Source: Lachnobacterium bovis DSM 14045 (GTDB lineage Bacteria > Bacillota > Clostridia > Lachnospirales > Lachnospiraceae). From it: DNA of 64,000 bases. A program made the position numbers and the translations under genes. Position 1 is the first letter of the stretch. Each line of letters opens with the position of its first letter. Of this stretch, positions 57,607 to 64,000 are shown in pieces. The stretch lies in assembly GCF_900107245.1 (NCBI RefSeq), contig NZ_FNPG01000012.1:36118-100117 (forward strand), given 5' to 3'. The notes beneath the pieces were generated by a model. It searched no databases. It worked only from the letters and a program-made list of their open reading frames with translations, and was not told where the DNA came from.

Positions 57607-57822
57607 TTATTGAGTGAAATCCGTCTTTTTTTCCCAAATGTCCTTTATCGCTGTGCTTCCAATATGACCAATTCTTTTAACCGGACACCCTTCAAAAAGT
57701 TCTGTAATCTCAGCTTCTATCTCTTTGTAGTATTCGTCCCACCGATCATCGTGCTGAACAAGGAAAATAGAGAATAATTCTCACAATTCTTCCAAGGTCA
57801 TTTCTGACAGTTCTTTACCCAT
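57607..57822 (-). pseudogene. GrpB/UPF0157-family remnant
   Basis: An ATG at 57822 with GGAGAGG upstream opens MGKELSEMTLEEL, then a TGA where the family has Trp, then ELFSIFLVQHDDRWDEYY and RIGHIGSTAIKDIW before an early stop at 57607. Only the N-terminal third of a normal GrpB protein remains, already carrying a nonsense codon. The downstream DUF2716-like gene begins inside the lost part. Confidence 0.75.
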
Positions 57823-57847
57823 AGTAAGGACCTCTCCTAATTTGAAT

Positions 57848-58273
57848 TTATTTAATACGATATATCATATCACCTTTATTCCATATACGCATAATTGCAA
57901 ATAATGGTTTATTATCGCCTTGCCATATCCATCCCTGAAATGTTGTGTCATATCCGCAATACCCTTCCGTAATAATCTCAAAGTGTACGTTTGGATATTG
58001 TATGTTAAATTCATCGAAAGACAACGATTTTCCAACAAACGATTTTTCTCCATCGTATCCATATGGTGCATTAAACAGCATGATATCGCAAAATTCTATG
58101 TCAACTTCTGTAAATTCGATTGTTCCTTGATACCATTTTTCTTCCTCTTCAGTACACTGAAATATTCGGTCTATCTTCAAAGACAGATTAGACTCATTGA
58201 TTTCAAGCTGGGTTATCTTACTATCATGTAAACTAAAGGGAATATTACTCTTCCTGTCTCTAATATAATCCAT
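57848..58273 (-). CDS. Uncharacterised small protein
   Basis: A 141-residue soluble protein starting MDYIRDRKSNIPFSLHDSKI, with SLHDSKI and a late beta-rich region containing YDTTFQGWIWQG. No membrane segment, signal or catalytic motif is seen. GGAGAGG lies ahead of the ATG, so translation is plausible. The style (short, beta-rich, acidic) is like immunity or adaptor proteins of Firmicutes, but this is a guess. Confidence 0.6.
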   Translation of the reverse strand: MDYIRDRKSNIPFSLHDSKITQLEINESNLSLKIDRIFQCTEEEEKWYQGTIEFTEVDIEFCDIMLFNAPYGYDGEKSFVGKSLSFDEFNIQYPNVHFEIITEGYCGYDTTFQGWIWQGDNKPLFAIMRIWNKGDMIYRIK

Positions 58274-58326
58274 GTTCCTCTCCTCAAACTCCGATTCTTA
58301 AATCTCACCACTTCAACGCATTAATC

Positions 58327-58428
58327 TCATTCTGAAGATTCTGTAAAAACCTTCCTGCATGTGCTCCATTCATCTGCTATATACTCTGTGTTACCTTCTA
58401 ATGAGAAATAAACTACAATTCTTTTCAT
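58327..58428 (-). pseudogene. Flavodoxin N-terminal remnant
   Basis: ATG at 58428 gives MKRIVVYFSLEGNTEYIA, the start of a flavodoxin with its FMN-phosphate loop, and then unrelated residues and a stop at 58327. The ATGA start overlaps the end of the PadR remnant, preserving the former operon junction. Confidence 0.7.
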
Positions 58429-58564
58429 GCCAGAACCTTTCTTGCTTTGTTACACCATTTCAAGTATGCCTCATAGGTTTCTATTCCAGAAAAACCTTAT
58501 ACTTCCGTCGATCTTTTTTTATATCATATCCGGTCAGATTATCATGGGATAACAATCCCAGAAT
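58425..58564 (-). pseudogene. PadR-family regulator remnant
   Basis: From about 58564 the frame reads ILGLLSHDNLTGYDIKKR, the typical PadR N-terminal helix, then hits a stop. It resumes as SGIETYEAYLKWCNKARKVLA up to the TGA at 58425. Most of the middle is deleted. The start codon and the first residues seem to be in another frame just upstream. Confidence 0.65.
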
Positions 58565-58703
58565 CACCATAAATGGTGCTATCCAGCAAAGATAATGGCA
58601 TGTTGCCCTCCTTCCATGTATCAGTGACGGAAGCACCAGTATCAAAAGTACTACACGTCACATTGCAAAAGCTGAATCGTATCTTCAAAAGAAATTTTCC
58701 TTT

Positions 58704-59030
58704 TTATAAGTTTTTTGCAATTTCAAATACTTTTCTTAGATACTTACCAGCGTTTTTATCCCGATTAGCATCATTACCATAGCCTCTGGTCATCTCATCA
58801 AAAGCATATGGTCTTATATTTCTTGTTAAATTCGGGATGATCACACAAACACAAGAAGATATAATCTGACCATCAATCTCATTTACAATCAAATGGTGAT
58901 TCGAATCTTCAATGATCTGATTCCATATTTTTTCAAGATGTTCATCATGCTTGGGAATACTGTCTTCATGTAAGTAAAGATACAGTTCCAAAAGTGCTTC
59001 CAAATCTTCTTTTTTTGCTTCTCGTATCAT
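58704..59030 (-). pseudogene. GNAT acetyltransferase, truncated
   Basis: MIREAKKEDLEALLELYLYLHED and the first strand region match small GNAT enzymes up to IRPYAF at about residue 77. The acetyl-CoA motif A (Q/RxxGxG/A) that should follow is replaced by an unrelated stretch ending EIAKNL. The 108-residue product lacks the cofactor site and is probably inactive. Confidence 0.7.
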
Positions 59031-59114
59031 CAGCTGATAATCCTTACCTCCTTAACCTGGAATATATTCCAATTTTATGCTCCAACATTCATCCCAAAAA
59101 ACTTGAATTTGTTA

Positions 59115-59969
59115 TTAAATCTCACCTTTCTTCCATTTTCTCATATTCATAATTAAGACCACATCTATAATTATGAAACCGAGTCCACCGATAAAGCCCA
59201 AAAGATCTGGCCCCAAAAACATATTTGGTTTTTTAGACATAAAAAGCGTAGATGGAGCCCAACGATCCATTCCATTTATAGAGGCGTGAAACAAAACAGC
59301 AGGCCATATAGAGCGCACTTTATAGGTCAAAAATCCAGATATAATCCCCAAAACAGTACAGAAAACTGTCATTGCAAAAATACCGGCAATCGGATTATTT
59401 GTGCCGTAATTATAGCCCATTGCTATAATCGGTGCGTGCCACAGTCCCCAAATCACTCCAGTAAAAACAGATGCAGAAAGTGGAGAAAGTTTTTCTCCGA
59501 TTTTTGGTAGCAGATACCCTCGCCATCCCAACTCCTCGCCAAAACATTGTATCATTCCCATAATAGGATTCACTATGATTGCAAGAGGAATCAAAATGCA
59601 CAGCGTTTTCAATAATTCGCTAGTCGATATGATTGATTCCTGTATTGCAAAAGCAGATTGCAATGGCGAAAAGTCACTTCCAAAGATAAGGAAATATACC
59701 GCTGCGCCGAAACAAGCGATAAAAGGCGGAGCAAAATATGCTGTGAAATACCACTTTAAGTTTCTCCTTAAATGAGGGCGAAGCAGCATTCTTTCAAAGC
59801 CCTCATTTCTGACGACTCTGGTAATTACAGAAGCAACCGCTGGTAACAGCATCATTACCAAGAGGATAGTATCAGATTTCATAATGTAATAAATGTAGCT
59901 AAACACCCACATCGGTACGAAAGATAATATCAAAAACAAAATGATACTGTTTCTTGTCTCTTTTTCCAT
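59115..59969 (-). CDS. CPBP-family intramembrane metalloprotease
   Basis: A 284-residue membrane protein with about seven to eight helices. The Rce1/CPBP catalytic motifs are intact: EELGWR (Glu145, Glu146, Arg150), WHAP (His178) and FHASIN (His228, Asn232). Family members process prenylated or small peptides and include bacteriocin self-immunity proteins. No peptide gene is adjacent; the nearest double-glycine peptide is 30 kb away. ATG at 59969. Confidence 0.9.
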   Translation of the reverse strand: MEKETRNSIILFLILSFVPMWVFSYIYYIMKSDTILLVMMLLPAVASVITRVVRNEGFERMLLRPHLRRNLKWYFTAYFAPPFIACFGAAVYFLIFGSDFSPLQSAFAIQESIISTSELLKTLCILIPLAIIVNPIMGMIQCFGEELGWRGYLLPKIGEKLSPLSASVFTGVIWGLWHAPIIAMGYNYGTNNPIAGIFAMTVFCTVLGIISGFLTYKVRSIWPAVLFHASINGMDRWAPSTLFMSKKPNMFLGPDLLGFIGGLGFIIIDVVLIMNMRKWKKGEI

Positions 59970-60210
59970 TATGTGTTATCACCCCGTCAATTCCGATTTG
60001 TTATCGTCTATAAAACTGAAATATAATTTGCCTCTAAAAATCCCGATTTGCTTATTTCATTATCCTGAAAGTTAATCTATTCAGAAATACTTGAATTTTT
60101 ACTTTGTAGCAACTATTTATAATTATACCTATATCTACCATCCTGTTCAATATTATGTGCATAAAACAAGGGCGTTTTCACGCCCCTGCCTATTGCTCAT
60201 CAGTGTATTT

Positions 60211-60260
60211 CGTACGGTAGAAAGCTCAAGACTACTGTACACAACTGGTGACAACTTTAT
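60211..60260 (+). repeat. Dispersed 50-bp repeat, copy 1
   Basis: Starts CGTACGGTAGAAAGCTC and matches 62440-62489 at 42 of 50 positions, same orientation, mostly by transitions. The surrounding 59970-60327 interval holds no gene that I can support; an open frame on the plus strand here has no ribosome-binding site. Confidence 0.7.
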
Positions 60261-60327
60261 ATCTGTTTTTTTCCAATACCTTTCGTCTTTACAAACCGAA
60301 ATTGTCGTACTCATTTATATAGGCGAT

Positions 60328-60693
60328 TTATGTTACTGTATATCCTCCAGAAGCCAAGATCTTCATAGCCTTCTCAAAGTTTTCTTCCTTCACAAGGATA
60401 TAATCTGTGTTGTATGTTGAAACCGCGAAGATACCGATTTTATGTTCAGCAAGAATGCCTGATAGTTTTGACAAAATACCAATCAGGGAGAAATCCAGCG
60501 TTCCCTGGATACGAAAACCTTTCCATCCATCATCACGCTCAATTGTACCAGCCGGAGTATCCTCCGTTTTACAGACTAAAGATATTTCTTCATCTGTTTT
60601 TCCCACAAAATAAAACTCAGATGACATATCAATATCCAAAACATCATGTACTTTACAAACAGTCAGATCATGCTCTATTCTTTTCAACTCCAT
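60328..60693 (-). CDS. ACT-domain protein
   Basis: A 121-residue protein with two ACT-like halves; the second is clear (FSLIGILSKLSGILAEHKIGIFAVSTYNTDYILVKEENFEKA), as in CASTOR-type amino-acid sensors. Probably binds a small ligand, perhaps an amino acid. It is third in an SMR-PPOX-ACT unit, 29 nt after the PPOX gene, and has noticeably higher GC than the chromosomal background. Confidence 0.8.
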   Translation of the reverse strand: MELKRIEHDLTVCKVHDVLDIDMSSEFYFVGKTDEEISLVCKTEDTPAGTIERDDGWKGFRIQGTLDFSLIGILSKLSGILAEHKIGIFAVSTYNTDYILVKEENFEKAMKILASGGYTVT

Positions 60694-60722
60694 TTGATTA
60701 TCTCTCCTTCCTGTTCAGCTTC

Positions 60723-61199
60723 CTATGATTCATTAACCAGCTTACCCGTCATATGCTCAGGAATTAACCCCAAGCACTGAACATTACGGAAAGAATTCTT
60801 TATCTCCTGCTCCAGATATGCCTGATCATCAGTAAACTTCCTAGTAAGTTCAGAGCAAATCCGAAGAGCGACCTCCTCATCTTCTACCAAATGAATTCTT
60901 CCAAATGTGATCACGCTTGTAATGTTCAGAGCCCAATCGCCTTCCTTGCGGTAGCCTTCATTATAAACACAGTAGCTTGCCTTATCGCATGCCTTGATTG
61001 CATCTATCTTATGTCCTTCCTTTGCTCCGTGGAAATAGATTTTTCCATCCTCTTCGCAATACCAATGATCAATTGGGATTCCATATGGATATCCATCATC
61101 GCCTATCAGAGAAAGAACACCTCTCTTGGTACTCTTCAATATCTCTATGCATTCAGCCTCAGAGATCTGCTGCCTAAATCTTCTCATTTTTCTAAACAT
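60723..61199 (-). CDS. Pyridoxamine-5'-phosphate-oxidase-like flavoprotein (NimA type)
   Basis: A split-barrel flavin protein of 158 residues: GVLSLIGDDGYPYGIPIDHWY, DGKIYFHGAKEGHKIDAIKACDKASY. Similar to nitroimidazole-reductase (Nim) and other FMN-binding PPOX proteins. ATG at 61199 with GAGG 8 nt upstream is preferred over an in-frame GTG at 61208 that would lack spacing. It begins 10 nt after the SMR stop. Confidence 0.85.
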   Translation of the reverse strand: MFRKMRRFRQQISEAECIEILKSTKRGVLSLIGDDGYPYGIPIDHWYCEEDGKIYFHGAKEGHKIDAIKACDKASYCVYNEGYRKEGDWALNITSVITFGRIHLVEDEEVALRICSELTRKFTDDQAYLEQEIKNSFRNVQCLGLIPEHMTGKLVNES

Positions 61200-61209
61200 T
61201 GTAAACACC

Positions 61210-61530
61210 TCAATCTTTCGCCAAAATCTTAAGTCCCGCTATTCCATCTACAATCAGTATAGCACAGATAACCTGCGGAACAGACAATTTCTCATGGAAA
61301 AGAAATACTCCAAGTAAGGTCGTTCCCACAATTCCCATGCCAGTCCACATAGCATAGGCAGATCCTAACGGAAGCTGTTTCAATGCAATTGCCAGAAAAA
61401 CTGCGCTGGCAATATAACCTACTCCTGTAATAATCAAAGGTATCAGCACAGTAAAGCCATTCGACATTTTCATAGCCACTGCCCAGATAATCTTAAATGC
61501 ACCTGCAATCAGCAAATAAATCCGTCTCAT
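61210..61530 (-). CDS. Small multidrug resistance transporter (Gdx/SugE-like), essential Glu replaced by Lys
   Basis: A 106-residue four-helix SMR protein: IAGAFKIIWAVAMKMSNGFT in helix 1 and LPLGSAYAMWTGMGIVG in helix 3. WAVAMK and SAYAMWTG are like the guanidinium-exporter (Gdx) branch. The universally conserved helix-1 Glu, which binds both protons and cation, should be at residue 13; here the codon is AAG, Lys. A GAG to AAG change would explain it. Otherwise the protein is full-length. A structured leader with terminator precedes it. Confidence 0.88.
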   Translation of the reverse strand: MRRIYLLIAGAFKIIWAVAMKMSNGFTVLIPLIITGVGYIASAVFLAIALKQLPLGSAYAMWTGMGIVGTTLLGVFLFHEKLSVPQVICAILIVDGIAGLKILAKD

Positions 61531-61554
61531 ATAAATCTACCTCCAAAACTAAAA

Positions 61555-61625
61555 AACGTCATTCCTTTACCTGCTAAGACCTAACGGTAAAAGAATGACG
61601 TAAATCCCACTACTCGGTAGCAATG
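61555..61625 (-). promoter_or_regulatory. Structured leader of the SMR operon, guanidine-IV-like candidate
   Basis: On the minus strand a hairpin built on CCCA...CTAC-CGA-GTAGTGGG (61604-61625) is followed by GATTTACGTC and then a long terminator-type stem, ACGTCATTC/GAATGACGT, with a T run. A short hairpin before an overlapping terminator ahead of an SMR exporter is the layout of guanidine-responsive leaders; the class is my guess. Confidence 0.5.
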
Positions 61626-61705
61626 GGCGTCTGTTTAATTCAATTGAATAGATGATACCATAATAGGTCAGAATCGTCAATACTATATTACGGGATAATA
61701 TTCAA

Positions 61706-62438
61706 TCAGAATGCTGCCCCCAAAATAAACTTATAAGCAGGTATCACTTCTATAGTAAGTCCATCTTTTGTAATCGTGCGTTCTCCCTCATTAGTAACTA
61801 TAATAAGGCGACGTATTCCCTTTGTTTTCTCTGCAAAAGATACAAGACTCTTTGTCTCTCTGTCTTCTTCCGTTTCTAAGCTGTAGGCAACCTGAATTGC
61901 GCATTCTTCTCCCGGAATAAAGAAATCAATATCTATTCCCGTCTGCGTGGATTTGAAGTAATATACTTCTTCGCCAAACCTACGCTTTAAATATACCGCA
62001 ACTGCATTCTCCAAAAGAGCAGATGGCTTATCTACAAGTAACAGCGACAAAAGTCCATTATCGTAAAAATAGAATCTTGGAGTGCTCTCTTTTTCTTTAT
62101 CATAAGCCTGAGGGCCATCTTATTATTTACTTTTTCACGTTCTATAATGTCTCCAAGGAAAACCTTCTCGTAGACACTCTTAATATATTCTCTTTTGTTG
62201 GATAAAAGCTACGCTTCAGGAAAGCCACCACTCAAAATATATTCTTGGCATCCTCTGTGAACCTTTGCCACTTTAGATGTTGTCAGAAGTGCCTTTTCGT
62301 CATGAGCTATCTCCTTGTAATCCAGTGACTCACTAAGAGAAAAAGGCATGATCATTTTAGACAAATATCTGCCCCCAAGAACCTTTTTCATTTCAGAGCT
62401 AAGCATCTTAGCATTGCTTCCCGTAATGTATACCTGCT
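61706..62438 (-). pseudogene. AAA ATPase with DUF4143 domain, 5'-truncated remnant
   Basis: Starting at the edge of the 50-bp repeat the frame reads YITGSNAKMLSSEMKKVLGGRY, then SGGFPEA followed by TAG (62209-62211), then LLSNKREYIKSVYEKVFLGDIIER. A frameshift near 62100 leads to STPRFYFYDNGLLSLLLVDKPSALLENAVAVYLKRR and the DUF4143 nuclease-like tail (DIDFFIPGEECAIQVAYSL). The P-loop half is gone. Two separate open frames (61706-62050 and 62209-62406) are fragments of it. Confidence 0.8.
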
Positions 62439-62439
62439 G

Positions 62440-62489
62440 CGTACGGTAGAAAGCTCAGGGCTACTGTATGCGGCTGGTGGCAACTTTAA
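62440..62489 (+). repeat. Dispersed 50-bp repeat, copy 2
   Basis: Partner of the repeat at 60211-60260. It abuts exactly the truncated end of the AAA/DUF4143 remnant. Confidence 0.7.
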
Positions 62490-62627
62490 TAACTGCGATC
62501 AAAAATAATACTCTTATTTTACTTTCTACTCATTAAATCTTTGTCTGTCTTTTGTAAGATTATCTTCCGATAAAACTCATTATCGACATATACTGACAAA
62601 CCCGAAATTATTTTATTATCCTGAAAT

Positions 62628-63368
62628 TCACTTTTTCGCCTTAATCAAAAGAAAATCCGGCTTATGAAAAAGATCTTCCTGGTCAGGAAACCTCTCTAAT
62701 ATCTCTTCAGTAGGGATAGGCTCTATCATCTTTTCTATAATGAACCCATTTTCAGTTAGGGTATTAATGATGGTTGAGAACATGCGATGGTATTTCTTTA
62801 TTCCTTCAACAAACCACTCAGACTCACGCTCTCCTTCCCTAGCATAGTTGGCTAGATTAACATAGATTTTCTTTCCATTTTCATCTTTGGTCCAACGAGG
62901 AATTCCACCACAATAGGTTGTATTAATGGGATTTTCCTGTGAAAAGATAAAACACCCATCTGTATTTAGCTTGTCATAGATTTTTCTAACCACTCCTTCA
63001 AAATCCTCAACATAATGAAATGCGAGCGAGCTTATTACCACATCAAACTTACCTTCCACCTCTTCAATGTCTTCTATTGGAAGAAGCATATAAGTAATCG
63101 CTGGATTGGAGTGCTCCTTCTTAGCAACCTCTAGCATCTTCTCAGATATATCGATTCCAACAACCTTAGAGGCACCTTTGTTTACAAACTCCACGCAATG
63201 CTCACCAAAGCCACATCCAAGGTCTAATACGCTCGTCCCCTTGAGATTAGGAAGTAATGAAAAAAGAGCTGGTATCTCAAAGAGATCATTTGCATTGCCT
63301 TCCCTGTCCCTTATAGCCTTATACCCCTCAAAGAAGGTCTCATTATCAAAAATATTTTGTTTTGCCAT
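62628..63368 (-). CDS. Class I SAM-dependent methyltransferase
   Basis: A 246-residue methyltransferase: motif I VLDLGCGFGEHCVEF, acidic loop GIDISEKMLEVAKKEH, VVISSLAFHYVEDFEGVVRKI and the later GCFIFSQENPINTT. The type 11/UbiE-like fold acts on small molecules; the substrate is unknown. The second half (YHRMFSTIINTLTENGFIIEKMIEP) is conserved among Lachnospiraceae homologues as I recall them. It is monocistronic in the accessory region. Confidence 0.9.
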   Translation of the reverse strand: MAKQNIFDNETFFEGYKAIRDREGNANDLFEIPALFSLLPNLKGTSVLDLGCGFGEHCVEFVNKGASKVVGIDISEKMLEVAKKEHSNPAITYMLLPIEDIEEVEGKFDVVISSLAFHYVEDFEGVVRKIYDKLNTDGCFIFSQENPINTTYCGGIPRWTKDENGKKIYVNLANYAREGERESEWFVEGIKKYHRMFSTIINTLTENGFIIEKMIEPIPTEEILERFPDQEDLFHKPDFLLIKAKK

Positions 63369-63519
63369 TTTTCATATCCTCCATTTTTGCCTAATAAACA
63401 GTTATCCTGGATTATACATCAATAGACCTATCTTTCAAGTAGCAATATCACCAAAATCTCTATTGTATTAGGTCAAAATAGATCTCTATCATTTGAATTC
63501 TTTAATAAGGGCAATTAAA

Positions 63520-63867
63520 TCAGTATTTCTTCCTCAATTGATAATACACCACTTTATCTATTAAAATCTGTATAATTAACAATCCAAACAAATACCAAAC
63601 TATAGTCTTATGGTTGATAATCATTCCTGCTTTTCCAAGAATAGAGAATGTCACCTCGGAAATGCATATCAAGAAAAAAATGATATTATAAGCTATTCTA
63701 CCCGATTTGTCGCGTAGTTTCTCGTTCAATTCATCATGTAGACTAATATCTTCCTGTTCCTTAATTTCACTGTATCTTATCTTGTTTTTGGGAGCAGACC
63801 AGTAAAAATGCTTTACAATCCATACAATACCGGGTCCTAAAGTGCCTCCCGCCAACCCCCAGAGCAA
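63520..63867 (-). CDS. Uncharacterised small membrane protein, possibly 5'-incomplete
   Basis: A 115-residue frame with a TTG start and no ribosome-binding site. The upstream frame stays open only to about 63900 without ATG or GTG. Two membrane segments (about 59-77 and 88-107) and an acidic/basic middle (SEIKEQEDISLHDELNEKLRDK) are seen. It may be the C-terminal part of a longer membrane protein. Function not recognised. Confidence 0.45.
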   Translation of the reverse strand: MLWGLAGGTLGPGIVWIVKHFYWSAPKNKIRYSEIKEQEDISLHDELNEKLRDKSGRIAYNIIFFLICISEVTFSILGKAGMIINHKTIVWYLFGLLIIQILIDKVVYYQLRKKY

Positions 63868-63924
63868 GCTGTCTACCGCACTCTCGGTAAAAACCGCTGC
63901 TAGAATATAAAGTTATACTTATTT

Positions 63925-63957
63925 ATGTACAAAAAATATTAAATAAAAATGTACAAA
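63925..63957 (+). promoter_or_regulatory. Paired ATGTACAAA repeats, possible operator
   Basis: ATGTACAAA occurs at 63925-63933 and 63949-63957, 24 bp apart. Each contains the palindrome TGTACA. They sit just upstream of TATGAT/TATAT elements that could be the -10 of the gene beginning at 63994. Confidence 0.4.
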
Positions 63958-63993
63958 TGATATGATATATGAGTTAAACAGGAGGAACTCACA

Positions 63994-64000
63994 ATGATTA
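63994..64000 (+). CDS. Start of a gene running off the right edge
   Basis: AGGAGG at 63980-63985 lies 8 nt before ATG at 63994. Only two codons (Met-Ile) are in the window, so nothing can be said about the product. Confidence 0.55.

Noticed and set aside
57607..57637. Start of the DUF2716-like gene at 57637
   Set aside because: The extra 24 residues run through the GrpB remnant; ATG 57565 has a better ribosome-binding site.
60091..60420. 109-codon plus-strand frame
   Set aside because: It crosses the 50-bp repeat, overlaps the well-supported ACT gene and has no ribosome-binding site.
63868..63900. Third, inverted copy of the 50-bp repeat
   Set aside because: Only about 13 of 15 bases match locally (GTGCGGTAGACAGCT) and the rest diverges; chance or coding similarity is as likely.

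Overview
The window reads as an AT-rich (roughly one-third GC) chromosome segment of a low-GC Gram-positive anaerobe, most likely a Lachnospiraceae (Clostridia). Supporting clues are the blocks pth-mfd-prsA, spoVG-glgD-glgC and hup-rqcP-divIC-tilS-hpt-ftsH, an S-box (SAM-I) leader on metK, DnaD/DnaI-type helicase-loading genes and many Gram-positive lipoproteins. The spore-cortex genes yabP/yabQ and spoIIE, often interleaved in the hup-ftsH block of spore formers, are absent, which hints at a non-sporulating lineage.

Layout. 1-3.1 kb (+): end of a LacI-type regulator and a lipoprotein with an HExxH metalloprotease motif that apparently uses an ATT start. 3.1-4 kb (-): tRNA-Leu and tRNA-Tyr, then a candidate small RNA. 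4-13.6 kb (-): housekeeping genes ftsH, hpt, tilS, divIC, rqcP, hup, a PEGA lipoprotein, cca and proS. 13.8-19 kb (-): a two-gene ABC transporter whose promoter spacer is a 15-nt homopolymer, a pseudouridine synthase and a two-component system. 19.2-29.7 kb (-): an unusual accessory cluster. 29.7-41.5 kb (-): metK, murA, aroK, a PrsA-like foldase, mfd, pth, spoVG, glgD and glgC. 41.8-47.2 kb (+): murC, a cluster of five DnaA boxes, dnaD-like and dnaI-like genes, and prs. 47.4-57 kb: a repeat-bearing DUF2339-type membrane protein, mnmA, an ArsR regulator, GNATs, a 2H phosphoesterase, a methyltransferase, a GH13 glucosidase and an epimerase. 57-64 kb: a decayed, partly higher-GC region with remnants of GrpB, PadR, flavodoxin, GNAT and AAA/DUF4143 genes, plus an SMR-PPOX-ACT operon and another methyltransferase.

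The most exciting part is 19.2-29.7 kb. It holds a small double-glycine-leader peptide with its own promoter. On either side lie two mosaic, paralogous lipoproteins that join a propeller-like domain to a solute-binding domain. Downstream are a C39-peptidase ABC exporter split by a frameshift and lacking the catalytic core of its ATPase, two CUT1-type permeases, a membrane-fusion protein and a MacB-like membrane protein. No intact ATPase is present. It looks like a peptide secretion/uptake system that has lost, or borrows, its ATPases. All family assignments come from reading motifs by eye; no database search was run.
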